Source of the DNA: Candidatus Cloacimonadota bacterium
Lineage (GTDB): Bacteria > Cloacimonadota > Cloacimonadia > Cloacimonadales > Cloacimonadaceae
DNA: 64,000 nucleotides
Assembly (NCBI GenBank): GCA_020532515.1
Contig: JAJBAY010000003.1
Location: 1 to 64,000 of the forward strand
Reading direction: 5' to 3'
Part shown: positions 44,601-51,439 of the stretch, piece after piece
How positions within the stretch are numbered: position 1 is the first letter of the stretch
Layout: every line of letters begins with the position of its first letter
The notes under the pieces: model-generated
The model's database searches: none
What the model was told of the DNA's origin: nothing
The model's input: only the letters and a program-made list of their open reading frames with translations
Program-made: the position numbers and the translations under genes

Positions 44601-44877
44601 ATTCCAAAAGCGGCGTGCAGAGGTGTATTATGCCAAAACCGCTATCGCCGAAAAATGGGACCCGAATGAGATCGTGAATAGCTATCTAAATTCTGCTGTG
44701 AGCATGATGGATGGCAAGGTAATGAATACAGAACGCAATGAATTTATGTCCAGTTACAAGATTTGGGGTACGAGATCTCTACGTACCTGGAATTTTAATG
44801 CCCTGGTGATTTTGCTTTTTGCCTTTGTGCTGAATCTGATCACTTGGATAAAACTAAAAGTCTATTTCAAGGAATAA
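41614..44877 (+). CDS. TerB-like / FHA-like / ABC ATPase / ABC-2 permease fusion protein
   Basis: A 1087-residue half-transporter. About 1-145 is all-helical and resembles TerB-type domains (VIMARTEADFDISELTEIMH). About 150-400 looks like FHA-type beta-sandwiches (LYIYLEKGYFSISREDSENS, YSIYVNRKVVKEATPIAL), so it may read phosphoserine/threonine. The ATPase spans about 415-640: Walker A LGQSGCGKSTL near 444, signature NLSGGERKRLNIALELL near 551, Walker B IIIICDEPTSGLSF near 572, H-loop ITIHQPNSS near 607. The order ATPase then permease and the SGGERKR form are of the ABCG/White type. About 750-1087 is an ABC-2 permease with six helices. It heads an eight-gene run. Related FHA-ABC fusions exist in cyanobacteria and others; substrate is unknown. 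The TerB and FHA calls rest on pattern only. Confidence 0.87.
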   Translation: MLRTPTYMRENQERLKKTIDMVTRLYVYNLKGDDITASETDILYSLLTNLFAQVDVSWESYVKQIMESEYDIEEVLRFLDRHLSLFDKIRLLQSLVIMARTEADFDISELTEIMHFSKQLNISSEVFLPLIDHLEHHRSGLVSIPCRHHLSHLKHSVFSDYVVFGSGTGTDIAFRSERLSSYECAIFAIDKYFFVSIPSSSSALISSQVPERNSIILLSDDAVLSLGGRNYSHSCLENLYALRDESDVIAFRKSSYDFTVYKERNSFSILVGSGVVSLNGREIPHNRRHEVFFDDTMQIKGYAPFHLVMVIENRGSIGVDDYVPKRLYIYLEKGYFSISREDSENSIALIELRGQTYHVLPPKKGYSIYVNRKVVKEATPIALNSDILTIEKRNYRINNFFDLIETPFEMQKLSVVDIKHFFRDGKLALDSVSFEVEKGQLVAILGQSGCGKSTLTNVLATEITPTYGQILIDGKPIHSNLNYYLEYLAYVPQQDMLYPNLSVYENLYFRLRLRMPKLQKSVIEQKVNNILFHVKLNHHHDTIVGESSAKNLSGGERKRLNIALELLFEPTIIICDEPTSGLSFNDAEQIIGILSKLCEQGKIVIITIHQPNSSIYRKFDRVMMMDMGGRVAFYGTPNESFAYFDEELQLLSNNKTEIETKRHLKTSDYFYDVITYPEYDAQGQPVYEQLQKQVQAKRMFTPEYWRDKFKRKMLFEMIQSDAFETSVAIPSSKRRRKPMGLKSYVLSLLTFISRSFKMKFRGRTNQIITFIEAPLLALIIAFILRHTTSASYSYHDNNNIFIYIFVSLIAFIFLGMSNSIEEILGERRIVLRERLMNLKMSSYLLSKIITLCFFGFVQAVLYQAIAALILGVKGLGLSSILYFFLASMVGNSIGLLCSAFIKENRVIINLLPLILIPQIIFGGAVIEFERMNRNLTLWQRHPIPEVVQAIPSRWLFEGLTTAYAKNTKFHRALRKIEKKELTYLQDYRNAAITSKEFQKRRAEVYYAKTAIAEKWDPNEIVNSYLNSAVSMMDGKVMNTERNEFMSSYKIWGTRSLRTWNFNALVILLFAFVLNLITWIKLKVYFKE

Positions 44878-44890
44878 AGGAGTAACAATT

Positions 44891-45688
44891 ATGAAGACTA
44901 AAATAGTCATCGCAATGGTGTTGATTATGGTGCTGAGCTTGGTAGCCTGTAAGAAAAAGGCACCGCAAGTTCCCAGTGAAGAGCTCATAGAGCAGGCAAT
45001 TACCTTTGCCCCTCTGCCTTCTTTCAAAGAAGTATATGTAGCGCTGGATCAGGTGCAGGTAAAAGACATCTCTGCAGCTGTGCCTGCCAAAATCTACAAA
45101 ACCAAACAGGAAGAAGTGCGTAACGCCTTTTCCCTTGGTCTATTAACTGCTGATGCCGTATTGGCAGCAAAGGGCCGCAACAAGAATAAACTCAGCGAGA
45201 TTTCAGCTTCCATGATGAACCTCACCTCACTGCTGGCTCTGGAATCAGAAGTTAATCGTTTGGGCGATCAGATGAAGAAAATGATCGAAAAAGAAGAGTG
45301 GGAAGAACTGGATAAAGCCCTCGATTTTCACAAAGGTGACGTAGAAAGTAAGCTTTGGGAACAAGAGAACTTTGATAATTATACTCTGATGCTTTTGGGT
45401 GGATGGATCGAAGCCGCAAACCGCGTGGCTTGGTTGATTCATCAAGACTACAATGCCGAGAGAACCACGGTGCTGGCCCAAAAGGGAACCTTCAACAGCC
45501 TCGTTCTCAATATGCAGCAGATCACCACTCCTCATATCGTGGAACAAGAAGCATTTGGGGAGTCCCTCAAGCTTTTAAAAGAAGTAAAGGCTATCATAGA
45601 CAACGATCAAAACCGCACATATACTAAGGATCAATTGAAACAGATCGTCACCAAGACGGATGAGATCAAAGCTGCTTTTCAAAAGTAA
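44891..45688 (+). CDS. Lipoprotein of unknown function in the FHA-ABC operon
   Basis: A 265-residue lipoprotein: signal MKTKIVIAMVLIMVLSLVAC with lipobox LVAC, then KKKAP. The mature part is mostly helical (FSLGLLTADAVLAAKGRNKN, SEVNRLGDQMKKMIEKEEWE, LLKEVKAIIDNDQNRTYTKD) and looks like a compact helical bundle. I recognise no named family. GGAG is nine bases before the ATG, 13 bases after the ABC gene. Basic residues right after Cys favour no particular membrane. As the second gene of the operon it is the natural periplasmic partner of the transporter. Confidence 0.8.
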   Translation: MKTKIVIAMVLIMVLSLVACKKKAPQVPSEELIEQAITFAPLPSFKEVYVALDQVQVKDISAAVPAKIYKTKQEEVRNAFSLGLLTADAVLAAKGRNKNKLSEISASMMNLTSLLALESEVNRLGDQMKKMIEKEEWEELDKALDFHKGDVESKLWEQENFDNYTLMLLGGWIEAANRVAWLIHQDYNAERTTVLAQKGTFNSLVLNMQQITTPHIVEQEAFGESLKLLKEVKAIIDNDQNRTYTKDQLKQIVTKTDEIKAAFQK

Positions 45689-45714
45689 GTAATGCCGGAA
45701 TACTTCAGATATTT

Positions 45715-45744
45715 CCCAAAACCGGAACTTAATCCGGTTTTGGG
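45715..45744 (+). other. Strong hairpin between genes 2 and 3 of the FHA-ABC operon
   Basis: CCCAAAACCGGA (45715-45726) and TCCGGTTTTGGG (45733-45744) form a perfect 12-bp stem with loop ACTTAA. No T-run follows, so it is not a clear terminator. It lies in a 124-base gap, the only large gap in the operon, and may act as a processing, stability or attenuation site. Confidence 0.7.
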
Positions 45745-45812
45745 GAAGGTCTATCCTACCCTATATACAAGACGACCCTATTCCCAAAACCCTTAGGATA
45801 AGGAGAGTACAG

Positions 45813-46910
45813 ATGCGTAAAACTCTGTTGTGTTTATTGTTTTCTATCCTGATCAGCCTGCTGATGGCAAATACCTTTTCCGCTGAGGACAGTCCCTGGG
45901 ACGATGGCAAATCCATTGACCTGAACTGGGAACTGAGCCCCATGGTGAAAAAGGTGGAAATCTGCAGGCAAAATGGTGATGAGCCAGTCCGAATATTGGT
46001 CACCTGTACAGACGCCACCGGGAGCTTCAGGGATAATGAACTCCAGCCCAATAATGAATATCACTATCAACTCAAAGCCTACTTCGAGGATGATGATCTC
46101 ACTTTGCGGGCCAGCGCTCAGACTCGTGAGCAATGGTTCTATATGGGTAAACTGGGTTTCTTGATCCTGCTCCTGCTCCTCTGTGCTGCTATCATCTATT
46201 ACATTCAGGCTGCCCGGCATGGAAAGGAATTCTTCATTCGCCGCATCGCAGGACTGGATAGCATGGAAGAAGCCATCGGACGTGCCACCGAAAAGGGCAA
46301 ACCCATCCTCTACGTACCAGGCATCAGCGATCTGGATGATATTCAGACCATTGCCAGCCTTACCATCCTCAGCCATTTGGCCGAAAGAGCCGCAGAATAT
46401 GATACTGAGATTATCGTGCCCTGCAGGTTCTCAATGGTGCTCTCTGCCGCCAAAGAAGTGGTGCGGGAAGCCTATATCAAAGTAGGAAGGCTGGATGCTT
46501 ACAAGCCGGACAATATCTTTTATCTTACCGACGACCAATTTGGCTTTGTCGCTGGAATAGATGGCATCATGCTGCGCAGAAAGCCTGCGGCAAACTTCTT
46601 TATGGGCTCCTTTTATGCAGAGTCTCTGATTCTAGCCGAAACTGGCTTTGCCACCGGTGCCATCCAAACTGCCGGTACCGCTCAGGCTCATCAATTGCCT
46701 TTCTTTGTAGTCACTTGTGATTATACTTTGATCGGTGAAGAGCTTTTTGCCGCCAGCGCTTATCTTTCCAAGGATCCTCAGCAGCTTGGCAGCCTCAAGG
46801 GGCATGATTTCGGCAAACTCCTCATCATCCTGCTTATCATCGTTGGTGTGATTCTGGAAATCATGGGCATCTCAAACCTCAAAGAATTTATCGTAGGAGC
46901 AATCTCATGA
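45813..46910 (+). CDS. DUF6754-like membrane protein with fibronectin-like N-terminus
   Basis: A 365-residue protein resembling the uncharacterised DUF6754 family. Signal peptide MRKTLLCLLFSILISLLMAN; about 28-108 is a fibronectin type III-like sandwich (IDLNWELSPMVKKVEIC, PNNEYHYQLKAYFEDDD); about 113-133 a transmembrane helix; about 145-330 a soluble alpha/beta domain (KPILYVPGISDLDDIQTIAS, AAEYDTEIIVPCRFSMVLSA, NFFMGSFYAESLILAETGFA, ATGAIQTAGTAQAHQLPFFV); about 335-358 a second helix. Topology suggests the sandwich is periplasmic and the alpha/beta domain cytoplasmic. Four-base overlap with the next gene. Function unknown; its fixed place beside the ABC fusion implies a shared complex. Confidence 0.82.
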   Translation: MRKTLLCLLFSILISLLMANTFSAEDSPWDDGKSIDLNWELSPMVKKVEICRQNGDEPVRILVTCTDATGSFRDNELQPNNEYHYQLKAYFEDDDLTLRASAQTREQWFYMGKLGFLILLLLLCAAIIYYIQAARHGKEFFIRRIAGLDSMEEAIGRATEKGKPILYVPGISDLDDIQTIASLTILSHLAERAAEYDTEIIVPCRFSMVLSAAKEVVREAYIKVGRLDAYKPDNIFYLTDDQFGFVAGIDGIMLRRKPAANFFMGSFYAESLILAETGFATGAIQTAGTAQAHQLPFFVVTCDYTLIGEELFAASAYLSKDPQQLGSLKGHDFGKLLIILLIIVGVILEIMGISNLKEFIVGAIS

Positions 46911-47605
46911 AAAGCACGGCACCACTTTTCTTCGCTTTCATAGTAGGCGTTATCGTTCTGCTCTCAGAATTTATCCCGCATAGTCCTTTCAACCAGATCG
47001 TCTCCACCCTGGAAGGCTGGTTCATGATTATCTCCGGTTTTGCCATCCTCTTGGGACAGATCAGCTTGATCAGGATGAATACGCACAAAATAGTACACAA
47101 GCTTGACAATTGGCAGTACCATCTGGCTGGGCTGATCAGTTTTGGGCTCATGCTCACACTTGGCCTTTTATGGGGCATGCAGGAAACTCCCGGCATCCTG
47201 GGAGATGCACCAGGGATCCAAGCCTGGCTGGGACAAAAGCCTTTTGATTATCTCTTTGATAATGCCTATTTGCCGCTTTCGGCCACTCTGTTTTCACTGC
47301 TGGCCTTCTTCATCGCCTCTGCGGCGTACAGAGCCTTTATCATCCGCGGGCTGGAATCAAATCTGCTCATGATCACTGCCATCATCGTCATCATTGGGCG
47401 CACCAGTATAGGCACCATGCTCACTGGCTGGCTGCCCGAAAATCTGCAATTCTGGCATTTCCCCAATCTAGCGGATTTCATCATGGAATTCCCCAATACC
47501 GCAGCCCAGAGAGCGATCCTCATCTCTGCAGGCTTAGGCATCGTGGGCAGTTCTCTCAGAATCATTCTGGGCATTGAACGCAGCTATCTGGGAGGCGACA
47601 AATGA
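46907..47605 (+). CDS. Polytopic membrane protein of the FHA-ABC operon (subunit 4)
   Basis: A 232-residue protein with about six hydrophobic helices: APLFFAFIVGVIVLLSEFIP, WFMIISGFAILLGQISLI, LAGLISFGLMLTLGLLWG, LPLSATLFSLLAFFIASAAY, LMITAIIVIIGR, AAQRAILISAGLGIVGSSLR. A short basic loop (RMNTHKIVHKLDNWQYH) faces the cytoplasm. The AYRAFIIRGLESNLLM segment recalls the way small membrane subunits of DUF6754 loci look, but I have no family name. Start and stop overlap both neighbours by four bases, so translation is coupled throughout. No enzyme motif is seen. Confidence 0.8.
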   Translation: MKSTAPLFFAFIVGVIVLLSEFIPHSPFNQIVSTLEGWFMIISGFAILLGQISLIRMNTHKIVHKLDNWQYHLAGLISFGLMLTLGLLWGMQETPGILGDAPGIQAWLGQKPFDYLFDNAYLPLSATLFSLLAFFIASAAYRAFIIRGLESNLLMITAIIVIIGRTSIGTMLTGWLPENLQFWHFPNLADFIMEFPNTAAQRAILISAGLGIVGSSLRIILGIERSYLGGDK

Positions 47606-48429
47606 AGCTTTCCGCTATGGTTGAACGCAGGATCATCTACCTGGTGCTTCTTGTAGCTGTAGCCCTTCCCCTCCTCTTCCCCATCGGTTGGAAGACCGAG
47701 GTTTCCGGATACACCCAGATGGCCTATGATCTCATCGAAAACACCCCCGAAGGTAAGGTAGTAATCATTTCCTTTGATTACGATCCTTCCACCATGACCG
47801 AGCTGCAACCTATGGGAGAAGCGATGATCGAGCACGCTTTCAAGCGCGATCAAAAGATCATCACTACAGCCCTGTGGCCGATGGGAGTGCAGATGGCTGA
47901 GCAAGCTTTTGACAAAGTGCTGCGGGATTATCCCGATAAAAAGCGGGGTGTGGACTATGTCAATCTGGGCTACAAGGTAGGCGGTATGGTTACCATCCAA
48001 GCCATGGGTAGAGATATGAAAGAGGTGTATCCCAAAGATACCAGAAATACTCCCTATGAAGAGATTCCCCTGCTTGCCAATACCAGACGCTTGAAAGATG
48101 TTGCCTGGGTGAGCTCACTCTCCAGCGGAGTGCCCGGCCTGAAGGAATGGATGATGGTGGCGCGGGATTCATACAACGTACCCGTTACCGGTGGATGCAC
48201 CGCAGTAAGTGCTCCCGGCTTCTTTCCTTATGTAAATGAGCAACGGCAGCTTACCGGCCTCTTGGGTGGACTCAAGGCCGCCAGTGAATATGAAAGTTTG
48301 ATCGGCAGATTGGGCACTGCTACTACCAAGATGGATGCCCAATCAGTGGCCCATCTATTGATTCTCATCTTTATCGCCCTGGGCAATATCAAAGTATTTG
48401 TCGCCAAGAGGAGGAAGAGCAATGATTAG
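47602..48429 (+). CDS. Membrane-anchored alpha/beta protein of the FHA-ABC operon (subunit 5)
   Basis: A 275-residue protein with an N-terminal helix (about 10-28, IIYLVLLVAVALPLLFPIG) and a C-terminal helix (about 248-266, HLLILIFIALGNIKVFVAK). Between them is a domain with alternating strands and helices: EGKVVIISFDYDPSTMTELQ, KIITTALWPMGVQMAEQAFD, VDYVNLGYKVGGMVTIQAM, DVAWVSSLSSGVPGLKEWM and TGGCTAVSAPGFFPYVNEQR. Given the hairpin topology it should face outward. The layout (GG-A/C-T...PFF, then a helix ending in GGL/SLKG) is loosely similar to the end of the DUF6754-like soluble domain. No known family was recognised. ATGA-type overlaps tie it to its neighbours. Confidence 0.8.
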   Translation: MKLSAMVERRIIYLVLLVAVALPLLFPIGWKTEVSGYTQMAYDLIENTPEGKVVIISFDYDPSTMTELQPMGEAMIEHAFKRDQKIITTALWPMGVQMAEQAFDKVLRDYPDKKRGVDYVNLGYKVGGMVTIQAMGRDMKEVYPKDTRNTPYEEIPLLANTRRLKDVAWVSSLSSGVPGLKEWMMVARDSYNVPVTGGCTAVSAPGFFPYVNEQRQLTGLLGGLKAASEYESLIGRLGTATTKMDAQSVAHLLILIFIALGNIKVFVAKRRKSND

Positions 48430-49060
48430 CATAATGAACACCTTTGGAATCTGGCTCGCCGCTTTCTTTACCCTGTGCATTTTCAGCTTTTTGTACAAGG
48501 ACAATCCCTTCTACAAGTTTGCCGAACAGGTCTTTGTTGGTCTCTCTGCTGCTTACTGGTTGGTATATATTATCTACTCGATCATGGTGCCGAATCTTTT
48601 TGCCAAGCTTGCTGATGATTTCTCGGGCAATATCATTTTACTCATCCCGGCTGCTTTGGGGCTGATGATGCTCATGCGCATCCATCCCAAAACGCAGTGG
48701 GTCAGCCGCTACCCCATCGCCATCATGGTGGGCACCACCGCCGGTATCTCCATGCTCCGGTATATGAAGAGCGATATCTTGCAACAGCTTACCGCCACCA
48801 TGATCAATCCCTTTGCCGCAGCTACCACCGCCGAAGTAATCGGAAATCTGCTGATGATTATCGGCACCATTTGTGGCGTGTACTTCTTTTACTTCAGCAA
48901 GAAACAGGAAGGCGTCTCCAAGGCTGTCTCCAAGGTTGGCATCTGGTTCCTGATGGTAAGCTTTGGCGCTACCTTCGGTTACACGGTGATGGCACGTATT
49001 TCGCTTTTGATCGGCCGTCTGGATTTTCTCTTGGGAGACTGGTTACACCTGATAAAATAA
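48422..49060 (+). CDS. Polytopic membrane protein of the FHA-ABC operon (subunit 6)
   Basis: About 212 residues with six or seven hydrophobic helices: NTFGIWLAAFFTLCIFSFLY, FVGLSAAYWLVYIIYSIMV, NIILLIPAALGLMMLMRI, YPIAIMVGTTAGISMLRYM, VIGNLLMIIGTICGVYFFYF, GIWFLMVSFGATFGYTVMAR. I choose the ATG at 48422, whose eight-base overlap with the previous stop continues the coupling; the open frame from 48398 starts inside that gene. DNPFYKFAEQVFVG looks like a conserved amphipathic loop. Family unknown. Together with subunits 3-5 it would form a membrane core around the ABC fusion. Confidence 0.8.
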   Translation: MISIMNTFGIWLAAFFTLCIFSFLYKDNPFYKFAEQVFVGLSAAYWLVYIIYSIMVPNLFAKLADDFSGNIILLIPAALGLMMLMRIHPKTQWVSRYPIAIMVGTTAGISMLRYMKSDILQQLTATMINPFAAATTAEVIGNLLMIIGTICGVYFFYFSKKQEGVSKAVSKVGIWFLMVSFGATFGYTVMARISLLIGRLDFLLGDWLHLIK

Positions 49061-49069
49061 GGAATTAAT

Positions 49070-50599
49070 ATGCTACAATTACACCAACGCTTTATAGAGA
49101 CAGCAAAGCGCTTTCCGCAGCGCATTGCCGTGTATGACAAATCCACCGGCGCAGATTACAGCTATGACAAGATGCTGATCGCCAGCCTGATCCTGAGTGG
49201 ACACATAGGCAAGATCAAGGGCAGATACATCGGCATCCTGCTTCCCACAGGCGTAGGCGCCATGCTCACCATCCTGGGGACCTTGATGAAGGGTAAAGTT
49301 CCAGTTATGATAAATTACGCCACCATGGCTATAGAAAATTGCCGATATGCCCGGGAGAAATGCCAGTTTAAGACCATTATCACCAGCAAACAACTCTTGA
49401 AAAAGCTGGGGCTCGAACCCATAGATCACATGATCTTTGTGGAGGATATCTTAGCGGGTGTGACCCTTGTGGCCAAGCTCAAAGCGGCTTTGACCTCCAA
49501 GCTGCCCTTTTCTGTGCTGAAAAACCTGGTGCATCATGGCGAGCTCTCAGAGATCTCCGTGATCCTTTTTACCAGCGGTAGCGAGAAAGAGCCCAAAGCT
49601 GTGCAGCTCTCACATCGCAATATTTTGCACAATGTAAATGCCTTCCCAAAAATGATCCATTTGGATGAAAATGATGTCTTTGCCTCCATCCTGCCGATGT
49701 TCCATGTTTTTGGACTCACGGTGGATTTCTGGCTGCCAACTCTGATCGGAGCCAGCATGGTGACCTATGCCAATCCCTTGGAATATGGTACAGTATGCGA
49801 TTATATCCGGGATTACAAGGTTACCTTTATCGCCGCTACTCCTGCCTTTTTCTATGGCTATCTGCAAAAGTCCAGCCCGGGAGATTTTGCCTCGGTGAAG
49901 ATCGCTATTGCTGGAGCAGATCGCCTTCCCGATAAAATCTACGAAGGATTCCTGGCCAAGCACAATCTCACAGTCTTGGAAGGCTATGGCACCACCGAAA
50001 CCAGTCCGGTAATCTCCACCTGCATCCACGGCCAGCACAAACATGGCTCTGTCGGGCTACCCATGCCCAATACCCAGGTGCGCATCGTTGACATTGATAC
50101 GGATAAAATCCTTGGGCCCAATCAAGAGGGGAAGATCCTGGTGAAAGGCGATCTGGTGATGGAGGGCTATCTCTACGATTTGGAACAAACCTCACTGCGC
50201 ATCAGAGGTGGTTGGTATGATACCGGTGATATCGGCCTCTTTGATAGCGATGGCTACCTTTATCACAAAGGACGCCTCAAACGCTTTGTGAAGGTGGGAG
50301 GTGAGATGGTATCCCTGGTGAAAGTGGAAGAGCTCCTCAGCGATCTTTTGCCCGATGATGTGATCTGTTGCGTGGTGGATGTTCCCCATCCCAGCAAAGG
50401 CGCCGATGTAGTGGCAGCAGTGACCACTGGAGATTTTGACATGCACAAAGTGCTCAAACAACTCAAAAAGGAGCTGCCTGCAATCGCCATCCCCAAACAG
50501 TTTCTGGTGATCAAAGACATCCCCATGATGGCCTCGGGAAAGGTAAATTTCCGCGAGATAGAGAAGATAGTTCGCGAACAAGGACATAAGAAACGCTGA
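49070..50599 (+). CDS. AMP-dependent acyl ligase resembling the acyl-ACP synthetase domain of Aas
   Basis: A 509-residue adenylate-forming enzyme. P-loop ILFTSGSEKEPKAVQLSHRN near residue 165, FHVFGLTVDFWLP, VLEGYGTTETSPVIS (A5 motif), GGWYDTGDIGLFDSDGYL (A7), GRLKRFVKVGGEMVSLVKVE (A8) and ASGKVNFREIEKI with the A10 Lys. The pattern SEKEPKAVQLSHRNI, MFHVFGLT and KVGGEMVSL is the style of the Aas acyl-[ACP] synthetase domain, which activates fatty acids for lysophospholipid reacylation. The acyltransferase half of Aas is absent. It starts nine bases after subunit 6 and its stop overlaps the next start, so it belongs to the operon and hints at a lipid substrate. Confidence 0.9.
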   Translation: MLQLHQRFIETAKRFPQRIAVYDKSTGADYSYDKMLIASLILSGHIGKIKGRYIGILLPTGVGAMLTILGTLMKGKVPVMINYATMAIENCRYAREKCQFKTIITSKQLLKKLGLEPIDHMIFVEDILAGVTLVAKLKAALTSKLPFSVLKNLVHHGELSEISVILFTSGSEKEPKAVQLSHRNILHNVNAFPKMIHLDENDVFASILPMFHVFGLTVDFWLPTLIGASMVTYANPLEYGTVCDYIRDYKVTFIAATPAFFYGYLQKSSPGDFASVKIAIAGADRLPDKIYEGFLAKHNLTVLEGYGTTETSPVISTCIHGQHKHGSVGLPMPNTQVRIVDIDTDKILGPNQEGKILVKGDLVMEGYLYDLEQTSLRIRGGWYDTGDIGLFDSDGYLYHKGRLKRFVKVGGEMVSLVKVEELLSDLLPDDVICCVVDVPHPSKGADVVAAVTTGDFDMHKVLKQLKKELPAIAIPKQFLVIKDIPMMASGKVNFREIEKIVREQGHKKR

Positions 50600-51273
50600 T
50601 GGATATCACTTCTATAATGCACCCAGACTATCAGCCTCTGTTGGTCAAGATCGCTGAGGTAGCAGCTCATGTCCACGCTTATGGCTGGGCTGAGGCCAAT
50701 GCCGGTAATCTCAGCATCGATGTAAGCAATATCGTGAAGAAGCATATTCCGACTCAAGAGAGATGGTTTATCGTTTCCCGCACAGGTAGCCGCTATCGGC
50801 AGACCGCTATCCGTCCCCATGACAATCTGCTCTTGATAAGCTGCAATGAAGATCAGGATACCTTCTTTCCCAAGGCTGCCAAGCCCACCAGTGAATGGAT
50901 CAGCCATCGCTGTCTGCAAATGGCAAACCCGTGCTTTTCGGTGATCCTGCACACCCATCCCGCTGAGATCATCGCCCTGGCATCTCTGCCCATCATGCAG
51001 CATCCGGAAGAGCTGTACCAGATGATGAGCTCTCTTTTGCCGGAGCTCCCTCTCTATTTGCCAGAAGGGGTAGCCATCTGTCCCCATCAGCCACCTGGTT
51101 CGCTTCAGCTTTGTCAGAGTAGCCAAAAGGCTTTGACGAACCAAAAGGCCTTAATCTGGAGTGGGCACGGCCTGCTTACCTTTGCCAACGATCTCGATGA
51201 AGCCTTGGATTACATGGAGATTATCGTCAAAGCGGCACGCATCTTCTTTTTGAAAGCAAGTTTACAGAGTTAA
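50599..51273 (+). CDS. Class II aldolase/adducin-like protein (RhaD-like)
   Basis: A 224-residue zinc aldolase-fold protein. Seen: GWAEANAGNLSID (phosphate-binding N-terminus), FIVSRTGSRYRQ, VILHTHPAEIIALAS with His118 and His120 as metal ligands and Glu123 at the catalytic position of rhamnulose-1-phosphate aldolase, and WSGHGLLTFA with the third His near 190. It is about 50 residues shorter than E. coli RhaD (274) but keeps all metal ligands. No rhamnose or fucose genes accompany it. Its start overlaps the ligase stop by one base. Substrate unknown; it may act as an aldolase or epimerase. Confidence 0.87.
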   Translation: MDITSIMHPDYQPLLVKIAEVAAHVHAYGWAEANAGNLSIDVSNIVKKHIPTQERWFIVSRTGSRYRQTAIRPHDNLLLISCNEDQDTFFPKAAKPTSEWISHRCLQMANPCFSVILHTHPAEIIALASLPIMQHPEELYQMMSSLLPELPLYLPEGVAICPHQPPGSLQLCQSSQKALTNQKALIWSGHGLLTFANDLDEALDYMEIIVKAARIFFLKASLQS

Positions 51274-51344
51274 TCTCCTAATCTGATTAACCAGCTTGTA
51301 TGCAAACATTTACTGCCAGCACAGCTACTGCTCCCGCGGGCATA

Positions 51345-51371
51345 TTAGCAGACTCCCGCACAGACTGCTAA
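51345..51371 (+). promoter_or_regulatory. CIRCE-like operator upstream of htpG
   Basis: TTAGCAGAC (51345-51353), nine bases, then GACTGCTAA (51363-51371). Arms pair at eight of nine positions and have the same length and spacing as the groEL CIRCE, one arm of which is also GACTGCTAA on its coding strand. It lies just before the TTGACA box at 51379, so HrcA control of htpG is plausible. Confidence 0.7.
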
Positions 51372-51378
51372 ATATCTC

Positions 51379-51406
51379 TTGACAATTATGCCCTCCTGAC
51401 TATCTT
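51379..51406 (+). promoter_or_regulatory. Promoter of htpG
   Basis: TTGACA (51379-51384), a 16-base spacer, then TATCTT (51401-51406). It lies 34 bases before the htpG start and next to the CIRCE-like repeat. Confidence 0.7.
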
Positions 51407-51439
51407 ATCGCTCAGAAACACATTAACAAAAAGGAGTTT

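Noticed and set aside
49079-49429. Leftward frames of 60-300 codons opposite 49-51 kb (for example 50263-51144).
   Set aside because: They mirror the acyl ligase and aldolase genes, which have full motif sets on the other strand.
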